Shown here in pieces: positions 18,094 through 30,400 of a stretch of 64,000 nt of DNA. The stretch's first letter is position 1, and each line of letters opens with the position of its first letter. This DNA comes from Actinomyces denticolens. Lineage in GTDB: Bacteria > Actinomycetota > Actinomycetes > Actinomycetales > Actinomycetaceae. The stretch covers positions 1-64,000 of the forward strand of contig NZ_MVIW01000005.1 in the NCBI RefSeq assembly GCF_002072185.1. Reading direction: 5' to 3'. The notes beneath the pieces are model-generated. The model worked only from the letters and a program-made list of their open reading frames with translations. It ran no database searches and was not told where the DNA came from. A program made the translations under genes and the position numbers.

Positions 18094-18128
18094 GCGCCCC
18101 GGAGCACCGAAGGGGTGCGCCGGGGCGC
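18094..18128. terminator. Terminator-like hairpin of the lipoprotein gene
   Basis: GCGCCCCGG pairs with CCGGGGCGC, with an inner GCACC/GGTGC stem. It is 38 bp beyond the stop of the minus-strand lipoprotein gene. Confidence 0.6.
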
Positions 18129-18166
18129 GGGTCTCCTCAGCGGGAGAAGGGCTCAAGGACAGGGCG

Positions 18167-18820
18167 TCACTTGACGCTGCCGGTCACTCGGGCGACGAGC
18201 TCGTCAACCGTGGAGGCCTCGGTGGCGGAGGCGGTGATGGCCGCGTAGCTGCCGTCGGAGGTCGGGGCGAAGACGACGGCTCCGTAGCCCGTGCCATCCT
18301 TCACCGTCATGTCGTAGTGGACGACGGTGGCCTCACCATTGGCGGTGCCGATCTTCTCGTACTTCGTCATATTGTTCGCGCCGGTTGCCTTGGCGAATGC
18401 AGTTGCGCTCGTCTCGTCCGCCGGCACCTGCGACTCGGGGACGCTCTGACGGGCCACGAGGATGTTGTCGGCGAAGGCGACGCCGCTGATCGCCTTGGCC
18501 TCTGGGTTCGAGACGAGCAGGTCAACCTGCTTCATACTGTTCTTGTAGGTTGCCGGGTCCTGGCCCACTGCCTCCGCAGCTGCGCTCAGGGCGTCCTCAC
18601 CCAGGCTGGACGGGTCGGAAAGGACCGTCCAGTCGCTGGGGGCGAGGAAGGTGATGCCGGCGGTCGATGCGGTCACCTCTTGTCCATCGGTCGGAGCGGC
18701 CGCCGTGGCAGCCGCAGAACTGGCGGAGCCGGGGTCCTCGGACTTATCGGAGGAGCATGCCGCGAGCGGGAGTGCCAGTGCGAGCGCTGCGACGGCGACG
18801 AGGGAACGAGTCATCTTCAT
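18167..18820 (-). CDS. Secreted lipoprotein, paralogue 3 of the envelope family
   Basis: A 217-aa protein; the ATG at 18820 has AAGGAGAT 7 bases upstream. It has a lipoprotein signal peptide with lipobox LAAC (Cys about 22), a Ser/Ala linker, and the same external domain as its two neighbours (GITFLAPSDWTVL, YEKIGTANGEATVVHYD, TGYGAVVFAPTSDGSYAAIT). It is thus the lipid-anchored version of the two helix-anchored paralogues. A longer in-frame upstream extension is not protein-like. Function unknown. Confidence 0.8.
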   Translation of the reverse strand: MKMTRSLVAVAALALALPLAACSSDKSEDPGSASSAAATAAAPTDGQEVTASTAGITFLAPSDWTVLSDPSSLGEDALSAAAEAVGQDPATYKNSMKQVDLLVSNPEAKAISGVAFADNILVARQSVPESQVPADETSATAFAKATGANNMTKYEKIGTANGEATVVHYDMTVKDGTGYGAVVFAPTSDGSYAAITASATEASTVDELVARVTGSVK

Positions 18821-18949
18821 GACGATCTCCTTGGGGTAACGACGTGCGCTCACTTTAACCCGAGCCACGCCGTTGCTACTCCGCGGTCTCAGGGGCTCGA
18901 CCCGGGAAGTTCTCCCCATCGAGGAGGAGGTGCCCCGGTGCACAGGAAA

Positions 18950-18970
18950 GTTGAGTGGAATAGACTCAAC
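18950..18970. promoter_or_regulatory. HAIR box (HspR operator) of clpB
   Basis: GTTGAGT-N7-ACTCAAC is a perfect 7-bp inverted repeat with the HAIR spacing, 107 bp before the clpB start. It places clpB under the HspR encoded at 8650. Confidence 0.9.
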
Positions 18971-19076
18971 TCGTCGACGGTTGAGGTGCCCAGAGGGAGC
19001 GGCCCGCGCCACGGCCCCTCCCGGGCCCCTCTCGCTCAGACCCGCCCACCAGGCATGACATCCCAAGGAGAACCAT

Positions 19077-21821
<2,745 letters not shown>

Positions 21822-21836
21822 TACGCGGCGCATCGC

Positions 21837-21873
21837 GGGGCGCGCCCGGTCCGGAAGGGACTGGGCGCGCCCC
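21837..21873. terminator. Terminator hairpin of clpB
   Basis: GGGGCGCGCCC pairs with GGGCGCGCCCC, beginning 16 bp after the clpB stop. Confidence 0.7.
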
Positions 21874-22411
21874 GCTCATCGAGCCTTCGGCGTATGTCTT
21901 CGCGTCCCGTCAAAGGGATGGGGAGGTCACATGCCGGATACCTACTGGGGTATGGATCGCAGGCGATGCTGAACGTCAACCGTGTATGTCGGATGGTCCC
22001 ATGAATGGTGATATCCCACTAAGATCACAGAGCATTTCGGGGTGTTATCTTTCTGTTATTATTGATGTGAGAAGAGCCTCCAAAGGATCGCTTCTCATAT
22101 GCCCGGTTCCTCATGCGTTGCCCGGGGGGGGGAGAGAGAAAAGGGGGCCCCGCACCTCAGCACGGTGCGGGGCCCCGGTCGGGTACGGGGGCGCGGTCCC
22201 TGAATCGCGCGGGTCCCGAACGCCGCGGCATGTCATCGGAGTCCCTGATCTCCTCGTGCCGGGGCGTTTCCCGACGGCGTCATCATATGCGACTTGATCG
22301 CCGCGAAGCACATTCGCGGCTCGGAAGTTCTCGGGCAATGGGATCCCGCCGCGCCTCAATCCGTTCAAAACGGCGGAGAATCGCCAGATCGGGGGCCCAG
22401 TGCCCTTAGGA
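21874..22411. other. Gene-free region with locally low G+C and a strong hairpin
   Basis: About 538 bp without a convincing gene. Positions 21890-22110 are visibly richer in A/T than the rest of the window (for example GTTATCTTTCTGTTATTATTG). A run of eight G follows, then a 13-bp perfect hairpin (22144-22156 with 22164-22176). The rest up to the GDPD stop has only weakly protein-like minus-strand reading (IPLPENFRAANVLRGDQV), which may be a decayed gene. No transposase or tRNA was seen. Confidence 0.45.
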
Positions 22412-23251
22412 TCACATTTCCGTAACGAGCTGTCCGAGCTCGTGGATCCGGTCGGTGAATATGCCCGAGACGCCCCACGAGAAGAGCTCCTCAGCGCGCT
22501 CGGGCGAATTGATGGTCCAGACATTGACCCCGTAGCCCAGTGCGCGCATCTGCTCGACCAGCTCCCGCTCGAGGCCCTCATCCGCCGGGTTGATCGCCTC
22601 GACCCCCAGCGCCTCCGCCCGACTGCGCCAGTCCCCGGTCGGCAGACCCGCCTCCATCAGGAGGGCGAGCCGCGTGGCCGGACGACGCCGCCCCATCCGG
22701 TCCAGGAGAAGGGGGTTGAAGGAGGAGACCACCGCCTGGCTCCCCGGCGCCCTGACGGCGAACAGGTCCAGGTGCTCCGCGACGGCGTCGACGAGCCCTG
22801 CGCAGGCCCGGGCCCCCGCCTCGCAGGGCTTCATCTCCACAATGACGCTCAGGCCCTCCGCGGCGATCGCCTCCAGCGCCCGCGCCAGCGTCGGCAGGCG
22901 CTCGCCGGCGTAGGGGCGCGATCCGTCGTCGGCGATGAACCACGACCCGGCGTCGATGTCCTCGAGCTCCGCCCGGGACAGGTCGTAGTAGGAGCCGGTG
23001 CGATCCGTGGTGCGGTCCAGGGAGGAGTCGTGGATGACGATGGGCGTGCCGTCGCCGATGACGTCCACATCGATCTCGACCCAGGAGGCCCCCGCCCGCG
23101 CCGCGCGGCGGATCGAGGCGAGCGTGTTCTCCGGGGCGAGGGAGGGCGCGCCCCGATGCCCCAGCACGATCCGACTGCCCGGCGGCACTGGCCGGGAGCA
23201 GGGGAGGGGCGCGTAGGGCGAGAGGGGGCGGGCGTCCCCGGTGCCCGTCAT
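22412..23251 (-). CDS. Glycerophosphodiester phosphodiesterase
   Basis: A 279-aa protein of the GDPD family. The N-terminal IVLGHRGAPSLAPENTLASIRRA holds the catalytic His and the Asn/Thr of PENT; ASWVEIDVDVIGDGTPIVIHD holds the metal Glu and Asp and the second His. LSVIVEMKP supplies another metal ligand, and the end NVWTINSPERAEELFSWGVSGIFTD is typical. It hydrolyses glycerophosphodiesters to glycerol-3-phosphate and an alcohol. No signal peptide is visible, so it is probably cytoplasmic. Its ATG overlaps the stop of the upstream HAD gene by 4 bases. Confidence 0.9.
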   Translation of the reverse strand: MTGTGDARPLSPYAPLPCSRPVPPGSRIVLGHRGAPSLAPENTLASIRRAARAGASWVEIDVDVIGDGTPIVIHDSSLDRTTDRTGSYYDLSRAELEDIDAGSWFIADDGSRPYAGERLPTLARALEAIAAEGLSVIVEMKPCEAGARACAGLVDAVAEHLDLFAVRAPGSQAVVSSFNPLLLDRMGRRRPATRLALLMEAGLPTGDWRSRAEALGVEAINPADEGLERELVEQMRALGYGVNVWTINSPERAEELFSWGVSGIFTDRIHELGQLVTEM

Positions 23252-23988
23252 CGTGCGCCCCGCGGCGATCCGGCCGTGGAAGGGCCGGTCGCGGGCTGCC
23301 AGCGCTCCTCCCACAGGAGGAGATGGGGCGTCACCGATGCCAGATCCGGCACGACGACGAGCCCGGGATCGGCGGGGAACGCCTTGGCCGCGCCGATCTG
23401 GACCACGTGGATCCCGTTGGAGCGGGCCGAGGCCGCCCCCGTCGCCGAGTCCTCCACGACGACGCAGTCCGCAGGGCCCAGGCCGAGGCACTCGACCGCG
23501 GTGGCGTACGGAAGGGGGTCGGGCTTGGCTCCCGCGCCGTCGTCCCCCGTGACCGTCACGGCGAACACATCCCCGAGGGCGCGCGCCACGCTCTCGACGA
23601 TCCGGCGGGGCGAGGCGGACACGATCGCCTGCGCCACCCCGACCTGAGCCAGGGCCGAGGTGATCCGCTCCGCCCCCGGGAGCAGGGGCGGGCAGGCCGC
23701 CACGCGCGCCGCGACATCGTCGGCTATCGCGGTGAAGAGCTCCTCGGCGGCGGGCTCGCGCCAGTCGGCGACGGCCCCCGTGGCGGCGATGAGGCGCCGG
23801 GCCGTCTCGATGGAAGCCCCGGTGAGGCTCTTCACGATCCGCGGGGTGGGGGTGCCGCCCGCCGCGCGCGTGCGGGCGACGAAGGCCTCGTCCCAGAAGG
23901 GCTGGGAGTCCATGAGAGTGCCGTCCATGTCCCACAGGACGGCCCGGACCGTGAAGTCCGGGCGGGAGGGGGGCTGTGTGACCGCCAT
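23248..23988 (-). CDS. HAD-superfamily phosphatase (beta-phosphoglucomutase-like)
   Basis: A 246-aa protein starting MAVTQPPSRPDFTVRAVLWDMDGTLMDS. Motif I is DMDGT, motif II AIVSASPRR, motif III lysine AKPDPLPY, and motif IV VVVEDSATGAASARSNG. A helical cap follows motif I. This is the GPH/beta-phosphoglucomutase-like subgroup acting on small phosphorylated metabolites; the substrate is unknown. It is co-transcribed and translationally coupled with the glycerophosphodiesterase, and divergent from the LacI regulator 88 bp away. Confidence 0.85.
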   Translation of the reverse strand: MAVTQPPSRPDFTVRAVLWDMDGTLMDSQPFWDEAFVARTRAAGGTPTPRIVKSLTGASIETARRLIAATGAVADWREPAAEELFTAIADDVAARVAACPPLLPGAERITSALAQVGVAQAIVSASPRRIVESVARALGDVFAVTVTGDDGAGAKPDPLPYATAVECLGLGPADCVVVEDSATGAASARSNGIHVVQIGAAKAFPADPGLVVVPDLASVTPHLLLWEERWQPATGPSTAGSPRGAR

Positions 23989-24076
23989 CCCATGAGAGTA
24001 GCGCGCACCGCGTCCCTCGGTGGTCGACCTGTGGCATCGTGGGGCGCGGAGCCATCGACCGGGGAGGAGGCGCGCC

Positions 24077-25087
24077 ATGAGCCGTATGGAGCGCCGCGCG
24101 ACGATGGCGGACATCGCGAAGGTCGCCGGGGTGTCGCGGACCACCGTCTCCTTCGTCCTCAACAACCGCCCGGACTCGCGCATCCCCGAGACCACGCGGT
24201 CGCGGATCCTCCAGGCTGCGAGGGACCTGGACTATCGGCCCCAGGGGACGGCGAGCCTGGCCCACCCCCGCTCCTCCAGCGCCCTGGGCGTGGTCACCGA
24301 CATCCTCACCGGCCCGCAGGCCTCCTCCATCATCCGCGGCATGCAGGACGCCGCCCTGCGCGAGGGCATGCCCCTGCTCCTCATCCCCACCACGGGGCGC
24401 GCGGAGGACGACCGCCGCGCCGTCGCCTCACTCCTGGAGCACCGAGTGGGCGCGATCATCCACGCGCGCGCCAGCTGCGCCCAGGTGGCCGTGCCGACCG
24501 ATGCCCGCGACACCCCCACGATCCTCGTCAACTGCCAGGCCTCGGCCAGCGGCCACCCCTGCGTCCGCCCAGATGAGGAGGCCATCGCCCGCCTGGAGGC
24601 CGAGGCGCTCCTCACCGGGGAGCACCGGGACATCGGCGTCGTCGAGGTCTCCGGGACCGACGTCGGCGCCCAGCCCCGGCGCGACGGCTACCGGGCCAGC
24701 TTCAGCCGCGCCGGGATCGACTGGGACGGCGTCGCCACCGCCGTCGGGTACGGCACCATCCAGGGCGGTTACCGCGCTGCGGGCCAACTCCTCGACGCCA
24801 ACCCGTGGATGACCGCCCTCCTGTGCGGCAACAACAGGATGGCGATCGGCGCCTACGAGGCCGTGCGCGAGCGCGGCCTGCGGGTGCGCGACGACGTCGC
24901 CATCATCGGCATCGATGACGAGGACCTCGGCCCCGGCCAGGCCCGCCCCGGCCTGACCTGCGTGGCGCTGCCCTTCGAGGAGATGGGGAGGGTCGGCGTC
25001 GAGCGCCTGGCGGCCATGCTGCGCGGCGAGCGCGTCCCCGCCCGGACCCTGCTGCCCGGGCGGCTCGTGCGCCGCGCCTCCCTCTGA
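24077..25087 (+). CDS. LacI-family transcriptional regulator
   Basis: A 336-aa protein; ATG 24077 has GGGGAGGAGG upstream. The N-terminal helix-turn-helix and hinge are textbook LacI: MADIAKVAGVSRTTVSFVLNNRPDSRIPETTRSRILQAARDLDYRPQ. The periplasmic-binding-like effector domain follows (ALGVVTDILTGPQASSIIRGMQDAA, VGAIIHARA, IGIDDEDLGPGQARPGLTCVALP). The effector is probably a sugar or similar. It is divergent from the HAD-GDPD pair, which is the nearest candidate target; no operator was identified with confidence. Confidence 0.9.
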   Translation: MSRMERRATMADIAKVAGVSRTTVSFVLNNRPDSRIPETTRSRILQAARDLDYRPQGTASLAHPRSSSALGVVTDILTGPQASSIIRGMQDAALREGMPLLLIPTTGRAEDDRRAVASLLEHRVGAIIHARASCAQVAVPTDARDTPTILVNCQASASGHPCVRPDEEAIARLEAEALLTGEHRDIGVVEVSGTDVGAQPRRDGYRASFSRAGIDWDGVATAVGYGTIQGGYRAAGQLLDANPWMTALLCGNNRMAIGAYEAVRERGLRVRDDVAIIGIDDEDLGPGQARPGLTCVALPFEEMGRVGVERLAAMLRGERVPARTLLPGRLVRRASL

Positions 25088-25138
25088 GGGGCCGGCGGCG
25101 GGGCGGGGCCGATCGGCGGATCATGGCAGGATCGGGGC

Positions 25139-27376
25139 ATGGCAACCCAGGACCCCCAGGACCCGGCGGCCCCGCAGCGACCCGCCGCCGACCGCCCGAG
25201 CATCGCCTTCCGCTCCGCCTACGACCAGGGCTTCGCGCGCGTCGCCGCCGTCACCCTGCCCGTCGTCCCCGGCAGCCCGGGAGACAACGCCGCCGCCATC
25301 ATCGACCAGGCCCGGGCCCTCGGCGACGACGGCGTCTGCCTCGCCGCCTTCCCGGAACTGTGCCTGACCGGCTACGCCATCGACGACCTCCTCCACGCCG
25401 AGGTCCTCCTCGACGAGGCGCTGGCCGCCATCGAGACCATCCGGGCCGCGAGCGAGACCTTCCTGCCGGCCGTCGTGGTCGGTGCGCCACTGCGCGTGGG
25501 CAACCGCCTGTTCAACTGCGCCGTCGTCATTGCCGGCGGGGCGGTGCGCGGCGTCGCCCCCAAGTCCTACCTGCCCACCTACCGCGAGTTCTACGAGGCC
25601 CGGCACTTCGCCGCCGGGGACGCCCCCGAGGCGGCCGAGCGGCGCGCGCTCCTGCGGGGCGTGCGCGGCCCCGGCGGCGCTGACGCGGCGCCGGGCGCCC
25701 TGGTGCCCTTCGGCCCGAACCTGCTCTTCGACGTCGCCGATGTCCCGGGCCTCACCTTCCACGTGGAGGTCTGCGAGGACATGTGGGTGCCCGTCCCGCC
25801 GTCGTCCGTGGCCGCGCTCGCGGGCGCCACCGTGCTGCTCAACATCTCCTCCTCCCCGATCACCGTGGGACGCGCCGAGGACCGCCACCTCCTGGCCCGC
25901 TCCTCCTCGGCGAGGGGCCTGGCCGCCTACGTCTACGCAGCCGCCGGGCAGGGCGAGTCGAGCACGGATCTGGCCTGGGACGGCCAGACGATGATCTACG
26001 AGAACGGCGAGCTGCTCGGCTCCTCCGAGCGCTTCCCCGACGGGCCGCGCGCCACCATCGCCGACGTCGACATCGAGGGGATGCGCGCCGAGCGGCTGCG
26101 CCAGGGGACCTTCGAGGACAACGCCCGCACCCTGGCGCGCGCCGCTGGGCGATCTGGAGCCGCCGCGGTCGCCGGAGGAGCCTCCGGGCCCGCCTCCTTC
26201 ACCGACCCGCGCGGCTTCGAGCGCATCGAGATCCCCGTGACCGCCCTGCGGGCGCCGAGAGCGGATATCGGGCTGCGGCGGCGCGTGGACCGCTTCCCCT
26301 TCGTCCCCGACGATCCGGCGCGCCTGGCCCAGGACTGCTACGAGGCCTACTCCATCCAGGTCGAGGCGCTCGTCCAGCGCCTGCGCGCCATCGGCAACCC
26401 CAAGATCGTCATCGGGGTCTCCGGGGGCCTGGACTCCACTCAGGCCCTCATCGTGGCCGCCCGCGCCATGGACCGCCTCGGTCGGCCGCGCTCGGACATC
26501 CTGGCCTATACGATGCCCGGCTTCGCCACGAGCGCCATCACCCGCCGCAACGCCGAGGATCTCGCCGTCGGGCTCGGCTGCACCTTCTCCGAGCTCGACA
26601 TCCGCCCCACCGCCACGCAGATGCTCACGGAGATGGGGCATCCCTACGGGCGCGGCGAGCGCGGCCGGGAGGTCTACGACGTCACCTTCGAGAACGTCCA
26701 GGCCGGGTTGCGCACCGACTTCCTTTTCCGCATCGCCAACGCCCGAGGAGGGATCGTGCTGGGCACGGGGGACCTCTCCGAGCTGGCGCTGGGCTGGTGC
26801 ACCTTCGGCGTGGGCGACCACATGGCGCACTACGGGGTCAATGCGGGGATCCCCAAGACCCTCATCCAGCACCTCATCCGATGGGTGGTGGCCGAGCGGA
26901 TCTTCGACGACGCCGTCGGGCGCACGCTGCTGTCCATCCTCGATACCGAGATCAGCCCCGAACTGGTGCCCGGCAGCCAGGACGAGCCCATGCAGTCCAC
27001 CCAGTCGCGGATCGGCCCCTACGCCCTCCAGGACTTCACCCTGTGGCACGTGCTGCGCCGGGGCTCGCGCCCCAGCCGGATCGCCTTCCTGGCGGAGAAG
27101 GCCTGGGCCGACGCCGATGCCGGCGACTGGCCGCAGGGCCTGCCCGAGGCGGACCGGGTCGCCTACTCGCTGCCGGAGATCCGGCGCTGGGAGCTGCTGT
27201 TCCTCAAGCGCTTCTTCGCCAACCAGTTCAAGCGCTCGACCCTGCCCAACGGCCCGAAGGTCGTGGCCGGGGGCTCGCTGTCCCCCCGCGGGGACTGGCG
27301 CATGCCCTCCGACGTGAACGGCGCCGCCTGGATCGCCGAGTTGGAGCGCAACGTCCCCCAGTCCTCCTCCCAGTAG
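25139..27376 (+). CDS. nadE: Glutamine-dependent NAD(+) synthetase
   Basis: A 745-aa two-domain enzyme. The N-terminal nitrilase-type glutaminase has the Glu-Lys-Cys triad at about E73 (AAFPELCLTGY), K142 (GVAPKSYLPTYREFYE) and C212 (FHVEVCEDMWVP). The C-terminal ATP-pyrophosphatase domain has the P-loop VIGVSGGLDSTQALIVAARA, ARGGIVLGTGDLSELALGW and late RIAFLAEKAW. It converts nicotinate adenine dinucleotide, ATP and glutamine to NAD. An extended, variable insert (about residues 160-190) lies between Lys and Cys. The stop is followed at once by palindrome B1. Confidence 0.95.
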   Translation: MATQDPQDPAAPQRPAADRPSIAFRSAYDQGFARVAAVTLPVVPGSPGDNAAAIIDQARALGDDGVCLAAFPELCLTGYAIDDLLHAEVLLDEALAAIETIRAASETFLPAVVVGAPLRVGNRLFNCAVVIAGGAVRGVAPKSYLPTYREFYEARHFAAGDAPEAAERRALLRGVRGPGGADAAPGALVPFGPNLLFDVADVPGLTFHVEVCEDMWVPVPPSSVAALAGATVLLNISSSPITVGRAEDRHLLARSSSARGLAAYVYAAAGQGESSTDLAWDGQTMIYENGELLGSSERFPDGPRATIADVDIEGMRAERLRQGTFEDNARTLARAAGRSGAAAVAGGASGPASFTDPRGFERIEIPVTALRAPRADIGLRRRVDRFPFVPDDPARLAQDCYEAYSIQVEALVQRLRAIGNPKIVIGVSGGLDSTQALIVAARAMDRLGRPRSDILAYTMPGFATSAITRRNAEDLAVGLGCTFSELDIRPTATQMLTEMGHPYGRGERGREVYDVTFENVQAGLRTDFLFRIANARGGIVLGTGDLSELALGWCTFGVGDHMAHYGVNAGIPKTLIQHLIRWVVAERIFDDAVGRTLLSILDTEISPELVPGSQDEPMQSTQSRIGPYALQDFTLWHVLRRGSRPSRIAFLAEKAWADADAGDWPQGLPEADRVAYSLPEIRRWELLFLKRFFANQFKRSTLPNGPKVVAGGSLSPRGDWRMPSDVNGAAWIAELERNVPQSSSQ

Positions 27377-27453
27377 CATTGAGACCGGTTGAAAATGTCA
27401 TCGAGACCGGCCCTCCGGGCCGGTCTCGATGACATTTTCAACCGGTCTCAATG
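27377..27453. repeat. Family B locus B1: 37-bp perfect palindrome, bidirectional terminator
   Basis: Bases 27377-27413 are the exact reverse complement of 27417-27453, giving a 37-bp stem with a 3-base loop. Each arm is built from 22-bp family B units (GAGACCGGTTGAAAATGTCATC followed by a partial unit). It begins at the base after the nadE stop and ends 15 bp from the levanase stop on the other strand. Confidence 0.92.
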
Positions 27454-27468
27454 AGGGGGACTGGGCGG

Positions 27469-30400
27469 TCAGGGGGTCAGACGGCCGGTGGCGGGGTCGA
27501 GGTAGTACCAGCCCCCGGCGTCGCGCAGCCAACCGGTGCGCATGGCCCCGCTGGTCCCATCCAGGTAGTACCAGGCGCCGTCGACCCACTGCCAGCCCGC
27601 GGCCATGGCGCCGTCGGGAGCCAGGTAGTACCAGCGGCCATCCACGGCGATCCAGCCGGTGAGCATGTGGCCCCAGGCGGGCTCGAGGAAGTACCAGTGG
27701 CCGTCGATGGCCTGCCATCCCGTGGCCATGGCGCCGTTGGGGCGCAGGTAGTACCACAGGTCGCCGACCATCGCCCAGCCGGTGGCCATGGCCCCGGTGG
27801 CCGGGTCGAGGTAGTACCAGGAACCGCCGTCGGCAAGCCAGCCCGTGAGGGCCTTGCCGGTGGCCGGGTCGATGTAGGTCCACGCGCTGCCGGTCCACAC
27901 CCACCCCGTTGACGGCGCCGGATCAGGGCTCGGGGCCGGGGTGCGGTAATCCGCCAGCGGCTGCGAAGCGACGCTCCGGGCGACCGCCGACCCGCCCTCC
28001 GAGAACAGGCTCACGCCCGTGGCTCCTCCGGAGGGATAGACGGTGGAGGTGATCACCGCCTCGCCGTCGTTCGCGAAGACCTCCACGCTCGAGCGGTCGA
28101 CGACGAGGCGCAGGTGCGCCAGGCCGTCGGCTCCCAGGCTCACGGGGGCCCGGGAGACGGAGGGGAAGGAGGGACTGAAGCCCACTTCGCCCGAGTGGGT
28201 GCGATCGACGTACACCTGCCCGGCTCGCGCGTCGTAGCCGACGACCGTCTCCTGGCCGTCGCCCACGAGGACCTTGACGCCCGAGCGCGCCGAGGATCCC
28301 GGGTCGAGCGTGACGGCGAGCTCGTAGGAGGTCCCCGCCGCCGAGGGGAGATCGACGGCGCCGTCCACGGCGAGCTCCGAAGCCGTCACCGGTTGGCCCG
28401 AGTGGAGGGTGGACAGCGCCCCCACCGGGGTGGACACCACGCGGAGCTGCCCGCCCACGGTGCGCAGCCTGTACTCGCGTGGCAGGGTCATCGCGGTGCG
28501 CCACGTGCTCGTGGGGGCGCCGTTGACGTACGACCAGTTCGACATCCACCCGATCCCGTAGCGCTTGCCGTCTGGAGCTCCGTTCCAGGTGACCGCCGCG
28601 TAGTTGTCCCGGCCGTGGTCGAGGATCGGCATGACATCGCGCTGGGAGAAGCCGGCCGTGCTCGACGCGGTGATCGAGTCGACGAGGATGTGCCCGTACT
28701 CGGAGGTCGCGTTGTTGTCCTCGATGACGAGCGTCGCCTGCTTGCCCTGCCAGGAGCTCAGGTCAAGGCTCGTCCAGTCCAACGACTCGCTCTGGCTGCC
28801 CGTGGCGGAGGCGACGACGGCGCCGTCCACCACCACATTGACCGAGGTGTTCGAGGCCGACGGCGTGGCGGGCCGATCCGACATCCGCACCTCATCGAGG
28901 AGGATGTGGCCCCAGCCGCCGGTCGCTGTGTCGGTCACGACGATCGTGGCCCGACGGCCCCGCAGGTCGGACACGTCCCAGCTCTGCCAGTTGAGCTCCT
29001 CGAGATCGCGGCCCGAGGCGCTCCTGACCACCTGCCCGTCGACGACGAGGTCCGCCGTGGTCTGCCCGGCTCCCGAGGCCGCCGTGGCGGAGCCGCCGCC
29101 GATGTGCAGGTTGATGTGGTCGGCGTCGATCGTGAAGGCCGGTGAGGTCGCCGTCCCGGTGGTCTCATCCGTGCCCCGCCCGCTGGCCGAGTCGTAGTAC
29201 GAGTTGAGCAGGCCGGCGCCGCGCTGGTTGATGACCGCCTGCTGGGGAGGGTTGGCCCCCGTGGAGGGCGCGGAGCCGAAGGCGTTCCCGGTCACCGTCC
29301 AGCCGTCCCAGGTACCCGAGTCGAAGCCGGTCAGGAGCGTGCCCCCGCCGTCATCGCCCGTGGCCGCCGCGTCGTAGGGGTGCTTGCCTCCTCCGATGAG
29401 CATGTTGAGGTAGGGGGCGGAGATGGTGAACGGGGCGGAGGCGGCCGAGCCGGTCGCGGCATCGGAGCCCTGGCCGGTGGCCGAGTCGTAGAAGGTGTTC
29501 ACCAGGCCGGGGCCCTGCTGCCCGGTGAGGGGCAGCTGGCCGGGCGTGGCGCCGGTGGCCGGGGCGGAGCCGAAGGCGTTCCCGGTCACCGTCCAGCCCT
29601 CCCAGGCGCCCGAGTCGAAGTCGGCCACGAGCGAGCCCTCGCTGCCGTCGTAGGAGGGCAGGGGATCGGCGGTGAAGGCGGAGCCGTTCCAATCGCCGAC
29701 GAAGTACTTGGTCTGCCCGACCTGCCCCGCCACGGACAGGGAGAGCACCCACTTGACCCTGGCGGGGTCGTCGTCGACGGCGAGGGGGAAGAAGTCGGGG
29801 CACTCCCAGACGGCGGTCGTGTCGCCAACGCCGCCGAACTCGGATTCGAAGCTCCAGTCGATGAGGTTGGGCGAGGAGTAGAAGCGCACCTTGTGCTCCG
29901 TGGCGACGACGGCCACGAGCATCCAGCGCTGGGACACGGTGTCCCAGAAGACCTTGGGGTCGCGGAACTCCTTCGAGCCGATGTCGAGCACGGGCGCGGC
30001 GTCATTGAGATTGGTCCAGGTCATCCCATGGTCCGTGGAGTACGACAAGGACTGCGCCTGGATGCCCGTGGCATTGTCCGCGCGGGTCCACAGAGCCACG
30101 ATCGGGGGCGCCTCGGGAGTGCCGAGGCCCGAGGTGTTGGTCTCGTCGTAGACGGCCGAGCCGGAGAAGACCCCGTAGGCCTCCGTCGCGGGGATGGCGA
30201 CCGGCTGCTCGGTCCAGTGGATGAGATCGGGTGAGGTCGCATGGCCCCACGACATGTTGCCCCAGGCGAGGCCATAGGGGTTGTACTGGTGGAAGAGGTG
30301 ATAAGTGCCGTTCTCGTAGACGAGGCCGTTGGGGTCGTTCATCCAGTTCGCGGCGGGGGTGTAGTGGGCCTGGGGTCGCCAGGCCTCGCTCTGGGAGGCG

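Noticed and set aside
22111-22581. Minus-strand gene overlapping the GDPD 3' end
   Set aside because: It overlaps a well-supported gene in another frame and shows no family motif beyond a short protein-like stretch.
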